Source: Rachicladosporium sp. CCFEE 5018
Taxonomy: Eukaryota > Ascomycota > Dothideomycetes > Cladosporiales > Cladosporiaceae
Direction of reading: 5' to 3'
Assembly (NCBI GenBank): GCA_002077045.2
Contig: KZ111147.1
Span: forward strand, 958,320 to 1,022,319
Length of the DNA: 64,000 bases
Position 1 is the first letter of the stretch. Each line of letters starts with the position of its first letter. The notes under the pieces were generated by a model. It saw nothing but the letters and a program-made list of their open reading frames with translations, had not been told where the DNA came from and made no database searches. The translations under genes were made by a program, and so were the position numbers. Below, in pieces: positions 55,139-64,000 of the stretch.

Positions 55139-55635
55139 TCTTCTCCAGCACACAGTGCGAAGCTGGTGGACTGATGAAAAAGTGGTTGGGGTGCTGGGCA
55201 CCGAGATGTGCAAGCACGCTCAAGCTCTCTTTGCCGCGAAAGGCGAACTGGCAGTGTCAGCGATCTTGCGAAGCGCGAAAGAGGCCATACTCACCTTGAG
55301 ATGAGCGCCAGAGGGGGTCTGAACGCCCATCTCCCCTCAGCAAGCGGTGAGCGGGCGGTGTCTAATGCTGTCATCACATCAAGTGTGAGCGGACGGCGTT
55401 TGACAGTGCCATCACATGAATGCCGATCGCATCTTCTCCCTGCCCGTTGACTCTGGCTGCCCGGATAGCCCGGACAAAGTCCCAACGCCTGTGAGCGCGG
55501 GGCGACTGACACCCCAGCCGGTGCCATCACATGAGTGCTGGGCCTTCGCCTAGTCCCCGCCTGCGAATTCGCAGAGGAGTAAAAGGCGCGCTCGCGCCAT
55601 ACCACAAGCCTCCGCATGCCTACGTTATTATTGAT
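55139..55635 (+). repeat. Dispersed element, copy 2 (shared with 5202-5526)
   Basis: Block one at 55139-55187 shares TCTTCTCCAGCAC, GCGAAGCTGG and GGACTGATGAAAAA with 5202-5250. Block two at 55620-55635 is CTACGTTATTATTGAT, followed at both loci by GTCAAC, GCAAATGA and a GGA/GAA-rich run. Between the blocks this copy is longer and contains the 40-bp repeats. Confidence 0.45.
55347..55540 (+). repeat. Three imperfect repeats of about 40 bp
   Basis: Units at 55347-55384, 55385-55424 and 55491-55540 each start GTGAGCG and end in (G)CCATCACATGA(A/G)TG or a close variant (first unit GTCATCACATCAAG). The third is longer and separated by about 66 bp. No protein or RNA is recognised. Confidence 0.5.
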
Positions 55636-56574
55636 TAGCAGTGTTGGAGAGAGTGGCGTCGTCAACGACCAATGCAAATGAAGATATGGAAGGAGAAGAA
55701 GAGGAAGAGGAAGAGGAAGAAAGAAGCAAAGAAGAGCTGAGTATATCAGTTTGTTGTTGGCCTGTGCGGTGCTATCACGCCGACCTCCGTATGACTATAC
55801 AGATGACGCGAACGCAGTACCGTGGATCCAATGCTGTATTCACGCTAATTGTGTGGCAGCCGAGCTGTACCAAGCATCACACTTTGACGCATATCGCCGA
55901 CAGCAAGATCGTCCGATGCAGTGCCCGATCGACTATGATATCAGCATTCGAACCGGAAATCCCACGCATTTCACATACGACAAAGTTCTTCGCCGCTGGT
56001 CTGCGTGGCATAACGCAGTCTCAATGAGCGTGCACCCATGTTCAAATGTGGGTGGCATGGCTCGCGATGTAGTGCAGCTCGAAAATGCAAGCCGACTGCT
56101 CTACTGCATACGATCTCAAACCCGTGTGGCCGCCATCACGAATCCTGCGGCTTACAATGATGAATCCTCGTCATCGCCGGCGACCCATCAGCAATGTTGT
56201 CAGACTTTATATACCACGCTCACACGGGTACACCAAGGGATTGTAGCTAAGTCACCATCAATTATGGTATCCCAGGCTTCGGCCGGGCGTCCCTTTAGCA
56301 GTCAGTGAGGAAGTGGTATCTTAATCGCTTACGAGCACGGGAACCGACGGGAACCCGCGTTCGAGTGGCGACTATTTTTGCGCATGTATTCATGTACGCT
56401 TTTTATCAGTGGCCATAGTGATTGGATGCGCATCGAAGCGCAACGAAGCGTGCTTCAGGAATCTGACGGGAATTGTACTTTACGTGCACCTGGCTGCCTG
56501 TCACACCATTTGCGAGTGTGAGGTATGCACGGCACACTTCATGGCTTCGCTACACACACTAGTCTCTACACGAT

Positions 56575-59471
56575 CTACGGGTACATGAAGCTGTCCCCAC
56601 CAAGCGTAGTCCCATCACTACCAGTCCACACAGTGCCAATCGCCGCGAAATGGGCCTCCGTGTCAAGATCTCTCCTCACGCCATGAGCACGCTTGTGCAT
56701 CGGCGCACTGCGCTTAGCCGTCGTATTGCCACCGAGGCTTCCAGCGACGCAGTGCGAGATGCCGTTGAAGGCCGTGTCGGCGACCGTTTTCCTATCATTG
56801 AGAGTCAGTGTCGGTACTTTTGCTGTCAAGACGACAAAGGGCGGCACATACCACACCGCCGTTTCATCAACAGCCATAGCAGGCGTGTAGTAGATCCTAC
56901 AATCCGCCTCCTCATACACAAATTGCAAGGGCGTCTCCGATTCATCGCCCTCTCGGATACCATCCCTCGAATTGACCACGTAGTTCGTCGCCCGGTAGAA
57001 CGGCAGATTGCTATACTCGCCCAGCGCGGTGTTTTTGTAGTAGTTGTCGTCATGAAGAAGCTGCAGCTGGAATGGCAGCTCCACGTTCTGGAGAATGTAG
57101 TCCCATGGGAAGTCGTTCGTACCCTTCACGCCGCCGACAGCTTGGATGATGTCCCTGTTCGGCCGGCCACCGAGTGCAATGGTCTTGATGCCCGCTTGCT
57201 GGCGCATGAGCTCGGAGAATATGGTGCAGGTACTCGCGCAGTAGCCATCGTACACCACTACCACGTTCTCGGCCAGGAATGGCTGTGTGGTGATATTCGA
57301 GCGGTTCAAGTACCCACTGACGTAGATCCCACCGCTATTATCTGGCGTCAGCACATCGCTAAGGTTCCAGCGGATGATGCTAGTGAAATTATCTGGCTCC
57401 GGACCATAAGCATGAGGTCCAAATTTCTCGGCCCATGAATCGAAGGGCTCGTAGTTGATATCTGCGTCTGTGCGGTAGTCGAAGGCCGAGCTGACGATGT
57501 CTTGCACTGTCTGGTTCGTGCTCAGGCTCCGTGGCACAAGGGCTGAGTAGGCGCTTACTTCCTGTCCGATGAGATCGAAGGCTTCGTGGGCGCGGAAGCG
57601 GGTGCCGCCGTAGGGCAGGATGTGCGGGAAGAGCTGCTTGAAGAGGTCGTAGCCTTGCAGGATAGTGCCACCGCCGTTGGCGGAGACGTCGATGATGAGC
57701 TTTGTTTTGTTCTCGGCGAGAGCTCGGTTGATGAGGTAGGTGTTGACAGACTGGAATGGAATCTCGTCCGACGTGGTTCCGACAAATGATGGGACTGACA
57801 AGACGGCGACATCGTCGTAGCCTTCTCCGTCTAGGAAGTAGCCGGAGTTCAGGTTGGCTTTCTCGCGAATGATAGGCGACGGATAACCTGGGGCTGGGAT
57901 CGTGGTAGCAGCTGCGGAAGTGGTGGACGTAGATGCAGCAGTTGTCGTCACGATCGATGAAGATGAGGATGTTGACGAGGCGACTTGCTCGACAAGTTGC
58001 GGCTGACCAGGAGGCGGGATGAAATACTTCTTGTAGATATCCTCGCCTGTGTTGATGCCAGCAAATGACGGCAGGATTACGCGTGCGAAGTTCTCAGTGG
58101 TCACGCTGGTGCCGTTGGCGAACGTGAGCTTGGTATTTGGCCCAGGGTAGACACGAGCACCTCGCCCACCACCTGAGAACGTGCCAGTGCCGGTACCACC
58201 AGATCCAAGCGAGACTTGTGCGAGCGTATAGAACAGGTTGTTCCATAACGCATCGCGATCCTGCAGACTGCCATACTGCGACCAATTGAGCAGAAAGTCA
58301 GTGCTGTTCTGATCGTTGATCTCGACCAGCGGTGATGGTGTGTAGGTGATGTTGCCGAAGCTTGAGGCGAGTACATCTGAGTACGCATATACTTCGGGAA
58401 TCGCGACACCATCGACAGAGACGGATACCAGTGGTGTTCGTCGGCCAAAGGAGAATACAGCGGTCACGCTGTCAGGATAGTACACGAAGTGACCATCATG
58501 CGCGACTTGAAATAGCTCATAGACGTCAAAGCCAAATGCGTACTCGTATGGGTAGGCGTTGGCTTTGGCAGACTCGTGGATTCGATCGAAGTTCGCGTAA
58601 AAGTCATATGGTCCTTGTACTTTGGCAGCGTACTCAGCTGGAGGCGACTTGAGATACGAGATCGTTGTTTGCCAGTTGAGATACGGTCGAAGGGAGTCCA
58701 TCAAGGCGACTGCTGCGGAGCTGTTGAACGGGATACTAGTGACGCACTCGTACGCGAGTGACGCTGGGACCTGCGACTATGTCAGTACTGAAGGTCGTGT
58801 AGTAACACCGCTGCATATGAGACTGCTCACTGTAGGCACAGCTACCGTCCCTGTAGCACGCGAAGCAGAAACTAGTGACGAGACTCGACCACAGGCCGCA
58901 AGCGACGTCGTGCCATTGCCTGCACTCGAAGTTGCTGACGAAGTGGCCGAAGTGACGGAAGCGCTCGTGATGGTAGCTGTCGGTGTGCTGGCTGGTGGGG
59001 ACGTCGAGCCAGGGTGATAAGACGATTCAGGTACCCATGAGTGCCCTGACCATGTTGGCTTGGGGTAGGCAGGCGTGTAGACTGAGGGCTCTTGCCTACA
59101 GAGTAGTTAGCTTACGGAAGTAGTAACAGGTCTGCGTTTCGAGATCTCTGTCCCGTTGGGCACGTTGCTGTCGATGTAGCTGGGACATGATTATGTCGCT
59201 TGGCTTGCTGGTAGGAGGTCGCCGTAATGAGTGTGGCGACCTCAGCAGATGGGACGGTTTCTCCTAGGTTGCAGATCTTGCATTGCCTGCCGTTGGGGTG
59301 CTGGTCTGTGTACGCAAGAGGGTTCGGGATTTCTGGGAGGACCAGATTCGAAGGATCTACGTACCATCCTGGCGGTTTGTGGTGGCCGAAGTTCCAGTTG
59401 GGCTTCCAAGCACCGAAAGGTGAAGCGGCGGCACTCGCTACAAGAGCGCTGCCAACGAAGATGATACGCAT
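56575..59471 (-). CDS. Secreted peptidase S41-family protein (CPAF-like)
   Basis: The main exon on the minus strand is 56575-58770 (732 codons), preceded by 58831 to about 59058. The first exon starts at 59471 with a signal peptide (MRIIFVGSALVASAAASPFG) and runs to about 59170-59240. The join between the first and second exons is unsure: a 57-bp intron starting GTAAGC at about 59115 fits, but the frame just before it needs one more splice that I cannot place. The second exon is Ser/Thr-rich. The main exon carries the fungal S41 features: LAYECVTSIPFNSSAAVALM, FQVAHDGHFVYYPDS, a Ser/Thr linker (SSTSSSSSIVTTTAASTSTT), KLIIDVSANGGGTILQGYDL and VVVYDGYCASTCTIFSELMR with the likely nucleophile Ser. 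Many N-glycosylation sites fit secretion. The substrate is unknown. Confidence 0.75.
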
Positions 59472-60351
59472 ACTTGATTAGGTGGTGCCGATGACCAAGG
59501 AAGACGGCAGTACAAGAAGGTGAGGATTAATAGAGAGGCTTCAGTACCTACTTATGATCATCAAGCTTTCAATGCTACCCAGTCAAATGCTTCCCTGCTT
59601 GAGGATATACGCTCTCGTCATAGAACCGCAAAAGGCAGGCGATCAGAATGCTTGGGCACGCAATCTGATCAACTGTGGTGGTCCTGCAGTAGCTGCACGC
59701 TACGTTGGGGACCTGCATCCATGTATCGTTGACTCCTGCAGTGCCCGCACCAGAGCGGAGGTTATTCGAAGTCATGGTGCCGGACTTGTCTCCATTGGGC
59801 AGGCAGTAAAGATATCATTGCATCTACATCAGTGGTTGACATTGCGGGTCGCCGGCAAACGACAAGGATTGACATCGATGCGTGACTATCCTTGGAGGAT
59901 GCCGTATCAGTAATGGTAAAGCTGATGAATCACCGACTCCAATGGTCGTCGGGTGAACTGGTCGTACTGAGGACGTGTTATGCGAACACGCGATGGTACA
60001 CAACGGCATCTCGACACGTTTGATGGGCGGGAGATCTGCAGTGCGGCACAACTGCCTTGGCGTAGCTTGTCATTGCTAGCTCGATGTCGTCAGAGCATGG
60101 GAGATGCATTGCGTGGAGTGCTTAACGTTGAAGCTGTACTATAGACCGTTTGAAGGTGTGCAAACGAGCGGCGATGTGTTGCTGAGCGCGAAGGCCGCCC
60201 TTTGTCGTCGGCAAGGGCATCGGTGGCAAGTGCGGCGACGAGGCTCGCTTGGCCGAGAAGGTATGTCGATTGCGAGGTGCATACTACAGCCGGCGCAATC
60301 GACATCCGCGTATCGCACGACAAGGTAGGGTAGTGCACCCTCTTATACCTA
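59472..60351. other. Intergenic region, 0.9 kb
   Basis: This is the divergent promoter region between the S41 peptidase (minus) and the NAPE-PLD-like gene (plus). No further feature is recognised. Confidence 0.5.
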
Positions 60352-61614
60352 ATGTCTTCCCTTCGCACCAGAATCTCACCAATCACCCATGGCATTATAA
60401 CATACAGGGCGATGTCTACGGCAGCACGAAGCCCCGTCAAGGTACAGCAAATCGCATCACCAGCTCCGAAGCTCTCAGCCGACAAGAGCCACCACGTTGG
60501 CAATCCGCGAACAGCTTTCACGAATCCTTGGCCCTCAGCAGGCACGAAAGCAGGACTAGGCGAGATCTTCTCGTTGCGATTTGGTAGCGGTCACCCGGAG
60601 AAGAAGTTCGTGCCCGTCCCGCAAGGGCCCAATGGCAGTCGATCGCAAGAGCTAGTACGTGTAGTTAAATCAGACTGGGGCGCCAAATACCCTTCGAAAC
60701 TACGCACAACATGGCTCGGTCACGCTGGCTTCATGGTGGAGACTCCAATACCCAAAGGGGCAGATCGCGGAATGCGCATACTCTTCGACCCAGTCTTCAG
60801 CGAGCGAACAAGTCCCTCACAACTTTTTGGCCCGAAACGCTACAGCCCGCCACCCTGCACGCTAGAAGAACTGCCCATACCCGACATAATTTGCATCTCC
60901 CACAATCACTACGACCACCTAGACTTCGCGACCGTAGCCTCCCTCTGGAAACGAAGCAACGGGAGCATCCACTTCATCACACCCCTCGGCACGAAACCCT
61001 GGTTCGAGACGCACCTCTCAGTCCCCGCATCCCAGATCTCAGACCCAGATTGGTGGGATAGCTATACCATCACCCTCTCCTCCCCCAGCGACAGCGTGAA
61101 AATCACGGCAACCCCAGCCCAACACACATCCGGCCGCACAATCTCAGATAAAGACAAATCGCTCTGGTGCGGCTACACGCTCCACCACACACTTTCAAAG
61201 AAGTCCCTGTACTTCGCAGGCGACACAGCCTACCAAGCTCAATCCACCTCCTCGCCATGCCCAGCTTTCAAGCAAATAGGGCAGACGCTCGGCCCTTTCG
61301 ATCTCGCTTTACTGCCCATCGGGCTCATGACGCCAGCGTCGTTCATGGGCGGCGTGCACGCGACGCCGGAGCAGAGTCTTATTGTGCATGGCGAGGTGAA
61401 AGCGAAGCTGAGTATTGGGATGCACTACGGGACTGTGCGAGGAGGGCTTTCAGGGCAGTTCGAAGCGGTGACGGATCCGCCAAGAAGGTGGAGGGCGGCT
61501 GCGATGAAGGCGAATTTGTGGGCTGGGGGAGGGGTGGAGGGAGATGGAGAGGCGATAGAGGTGGCTGGTGGGGGAGTGGGGCTTTGTAACATAGGGGAGA
61601 CTGTATCGGTGTAA
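60352..61614 (+). CDS. FMP30: NAPE-PLD/Fmp30-like metallo-beta-lactamase-fold hydrolase
   Basis: A single exon, 420 residues. The N-terminus is basic and lacks acidic residues (MSSLRTRISPITHGIITYRA), which fits a mitochondrial presequence. The fold begins LRTTWLGHAGFMVETP; the metal-binding motif HNHYDHLD lies near residue 184, a second His is in TPAQHTSGRT, and YFAGDTAYQ and SIGMHYGTVRGGL supply the remaining ligands. The family includes mammalian N-acyl phosphatidylethanolamine phospholipase D and yeast Fmp30, a mitochondrial inner-membrane protein linked to cardiolipin homeostasis. The C-terminus is Gly-rich. The stop is 42 bp from the stop of the convergent P450 gene. Confidence 0.87.
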   Translation: MSSLRTRISPITHGIITYRAMSTAARSPVKVQQIASPAPKLSADKSHHVGNPRTAFTNPWPSAGTKAGLGEIFSLRFGSGHPEKKFVPVPQGPNGSRSQELVRVVKSDWGAKYPSKLRTTWLGHAGFMVETPIPKGADRGMRILFDPVFSERTSPSQLFGPKRYSPPPCTLEELPIPDIICISHNHYDHLDFATVASLWKRSNGSIHFITPLGTKPWFETHLSVPASQISDPDWWDSYTITLSSPSDSVKITATPAQHTSGRTISDKDKSLWCGYTLHHTLSKKSLYFAGDTAYQAQSTSSPCPAFKQIGQTLGPFDLALLPIGLMTPASFMGGVHATPEQSLIVHGEVKAKLSIGMHYGTVRGGLSGQFEAVTDPPRRWRAAAMKANLWAGGGVEGDGEAIEVAGGGVGLCNIGETVSV

Positions 61615-61656
61615 CCTACAATTACTCTTCAGGACCGGTCTCGTGACAGCACGCTA

Positions 61657-62195
61657 TTACGCCGCCAACTTGACCCTCATCGGCATCCCCTCCCTCGGCT
61701 TCGCAGTCCCCACCAGCACCGGATACGCCTCATCGCCCAGCAACTCCTGCGTTCCCTCGCGGTACTTCGGATCTTTGCCATACATCGTGCCGTCTCCCGC
61801 CATCTGGTCCACAGCATCAAATGCAGCTGTGAACTCGAATTGCCTGACAACCAGCGCTAGCGCAACTCGAGATTCGATCATCGCCAGGTCTTGCCCGATA
61901 CAGTTCCTGATGCCACGTTCGAAAGGCCGCCAGTAGGCTTCTGGCAGGGTTGAGGAGTTTTCGGGCAAGAAGCGGTCAGGGTTGAAGGTGTTGACTGTGG
62001 GGCCCCAGACTTCCGGATCGCGGTGCATGGACCAGTGCAGCAGCCAGAGCATCATATCTGGCACCATGATAAGCGGCTCACCAGTCTTGGGATCAGTGAG
62101 ATGCGTTTGCGAGTCTGCGGATCGGATGGAAGAGGCTGCAGGATTCAGGCGGAGGACTTCTTTGATGACTGCTGTGGTGTAGGGCAGCTTGGAGA
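61657..62195 (-). CDS. Cytochrome P450, C-terminal part
   Basis: About 179 residues before the stop at 61657-61659; the gene is cut on its 5' side by the 100-N gap. The K-helix motif is KEVLRLNP (ExxR), followed by NTFNPDRFLPE and the haem-binding motif PFERGIRNCIGQDLAMIE (FxxGxRxCxG with the ligand Cys). The end is Arg/Lys-containing (MPMRVKLAA). P450 family membership is secure; the substrate is not predictable from this piece. Confidence 0.9.
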
Positions 62196-62295
62196 NNNNN
62201 NNNNNNNNNNNNNNNNNNNNNNNNNNNNNNNNNNNNNNNNNNNNNNNNNNNNNNNNNNNNNNNNNNNNNNNNNNNNNNNNNNNNNNNNNNNNNNN
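62196..62295. other. Assembly gap, exactly 100 N
   Basis: This joins the middle of the P450 gene to the same internal point of the FAD oxidase at which contig 2 began. Confidence 0.98.
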
Positions 62296-62753
62296 GCACC
62301 ACCTGCGAAGCCCGACTATGGACAATGGGAGGTCTCAGAGAAGTTACGAGAGGACATATCGTATGCCAACCATGTTTTCTACGGCAAGAAGACGAAGAAC
62401 TGGAAGATGGAGAAGCATCGCATCTGCTGGTAAGTAGACCGATGAGCCGCAATGAGAGCTCCACTGACTTGGAATGCAGGGACGCCTTCACCACTTCGGC
62501 CGACTTCATCATCTCGCCACATGCCGCCGCATCGGGTCTCTACGTTGCAACATGTGGTAACTTCCACGGCTGGAAATTCTTTCCCGTACTTGGCAAGTAC
62601 ATCGTACAAATGCTGGAAGGTGCACTCGAACCTGAGCTTGCGCAGAAGTGGGCTTGGGATCGTGAGCGGCCGAAGGATGGGAAAGACAATGCCGACTATC
62701 CTCGACACCAGATGAAGGACTTCCTGGATCCGGTCCGGCAAGCACGATTGTGA
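62296..62753 (+). CDS. FAD-dependent amine oxidase, 3' part, third occurrence
   Basis: Exons 62296-62429 and 62480-62753. The sequence is the same as 24211-24668, including the copy-B-specific bases, with an offset of 38085. The 5' part is absent because the contig begins here. Confidence 0.88.
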
Positions 62754-64000
62754 TCACCCTCCCGGTCTGTTCATCTCCTAGGTGTGTCCGCGATCAAGCT
62801 CGGCGATAGTCGTACCAGCTGAATGAGCTTGACGCATCATCTTACGGACAACTACGATGCACGTCATGACACTGAGATCTGTCGGCTGTGTAGAAACGCC
62901 GATCCGCGCGATGCTCTACGGTCAGTCTATAGCAAGACGTATGTGGACAGAAGAGATCATAGACATTTACTATATTTCTGTGGACCAACGCGGAGACTGT
63001 CTGCATGCCTCGATCACATTGTGCCGGTCAACGCTCCAACGGTTCTGCTAGGCAACGTACAGTGTTGGTACTCAACGCCGAACTGAAGCGCCTCATAGTA
63101 TCTTGACCACGCAAACACCTCCGCTTCTCCAAAGGTCTGAGATGTTGGCACTGCTCCTTCAAGCTTGTCCGCGGCAGTGGATCACTGCATCACTGTGTCC
63201 GTGAGAGTCCAGCATTTAGATCCCAGCTCTGGATGGTTCACTCTATCTTCCGCAAACACAGAGTGATAGGCTCACTATTGCAGGTGCACTTATAGTAGCA
63301 TAGCAGCGCCGTTCCGAAATTTGGAGAGATGTGGTGATGTGAGGCGTTAAGGTCGCTCTGTAAGTCGGATCGTCACGCTTGCTGTTCGAAAGCCGTGCTA
63401 TGTGTGGTGTCCTGCGCCTTGGTGGTATGCCATCCAGAGAAACTGCGCGCAGAGGCAACGTAGGCATCGCGATGGATCACCTTAAGAAGAGGATCGTATA
63501 AGGATCAACAATGTTCGACCGAGTGCGCAATTGCGTGAGACGCTTTCGATCATGTCGCCTAGCAGGGAGGCATAAGCGTTGATCGAGGGCATCCCGAGGG
63601 ACGAAGTGCGCAAGTTTGAAGTGTGTGCACATGCACGCTGCTGCGAGATATTGCGACGAGTAGCGTAACATTGGCTCTTCTCCAGCACTCAGCACGAAGC
63701 TGGCGGACTGATGAAATATGTGGTCTGCCAAAGCAGTAGCCCTCACCGAGGGTGCAAGGGTGAGGGCGGCTCAAATGTACAGATCGTCTGCCCTGACCAT
63801 TGACATCTGGCCTAGCTACCCTTTCGGACTTCGAGGTTCCGACGCCACTGCGAGAGCGCGACGTACAGGGTAAGGCCCGTACGGTCGCGCCTTTGCAGCA
63901 GCACCAGCCCCAACGTGGTTCCGGCAACTCAACCTGTGAGCCCCTCTTGCCACTCGCACTCGCCGAAACACTTCCATGGCTACGTTATTATTGATCACCA
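62296..64000 (+). repeat. Third occurrence of the block start, identical to copy B
   Basis: 1705 bp matching 24211-25915 with no difference that I can see, including intergenic sequence and the dispersed element at 63676-63995. It reaches the window end. Confidence 0.9.

Larger units (their letters stand above)
53094..56574. other. Gene-poor region, 3.4 kb
   Basis: This is the longest stretch without a supported gene. Several ORFs of 90-185 codons exist on both strands, but they start at non-ATG codons or show no family features. Contents that can be named are short CAG runs at 54240-54262, the second copy of the dispersed element (55139-55635), three imperfect 40-bp repeats (55347-55540) and a GA-rich purine run (55675-55735). 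It may be a graveyard of transposon or gene fragments; none is recognised. Confidence 0.5.

Noticed and set aside
55751..56308. 185-codon plus-strand ORF
   Set aside because: Starts at TTG, has no recognisable family feature and lies in a gene-poor stretch; likely chance.

Overview
The window is nuclear DNA of a filamentous ascomycete. The gene set is fungal (Pbn1, fungal-type peptidase S41, HIS3, RSC-type ATPase, nuo14.8-like LYR subunit). Genes are dense on both strands and are split by short GT-AG introns, mostly 50-70 bp, with CTRAC-like branch sites. Moderately GC-rich sequence and a diverged double copy of a long gene block fit a black yeast of the Dothideomycetes with a duplicated or hybrid genome, as known for Hortaea werneckii; the species is an inference.

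Layout. There are three contigs joined by two runs of exactly 100 N (24111-24210, 62196-62295). Contig 1 (1-24110) holds the end of a Faf1-like gene, a small basic nuclear-type protein gene, an FAD amine oxidase, PBN1, V-ATPase subunit f, AP-2 mu, two fungal proteins of unknown function, a small three-exon gene, a 3'-5' exonuclease, BUD31, a complex I LYR subunit, RPC19, HIS3 and most of an RSC-type SNF2 ATPase. Contig 2 (24211-62195) starts inside the same FAD oxidase, repeats the whole block in the same order and orientation as a diverged copy (A = 3822-24110, B = 24211-44482), and then runs on through the SNF2 5' end, RPL2, a WHIM-type chromatin gene, an F-box-like gene, cyclin H, a 3.4-kb gene-poor stretch, a secreted S41 peptidase, an NAPE-PLD/Fmp30-like hydrolase and the 3' end of a cytochrome P450. 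Contig 3 (62296-64000) repeats the start of copy B with no difference that I can see.

The A/B pair behaves like two homeologous chromosomes placed head to tail by scaffolding. Divergence is strongly uneven: about one base in six at places in AP-2 mu, but about 1-2% in SNF2 and in a sharply bounded tract of about 1.07 kb over the exonuclease 3' half. Several copies are decaying: exonuclease A has lost 21 codons including the Exo II motif, BUD31 A has a 1-nt frameshift exactly at the edge of the near-identical tract, and the small three-exon gene survives in A but is broken in B.

The genes are ordinary housekeeping functions (GPI anchoring, endocytosis, vacuolar acidification, splicing, complex I, Pol I/III, histidine synthesis, chromatin remodelling, translation, TFIIH kinase). 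I see no cluster with a shared pathway and no clear new system. The unusual content is the homeolog mosaic, copy-specific gene decay, and a short element shared by three loci.
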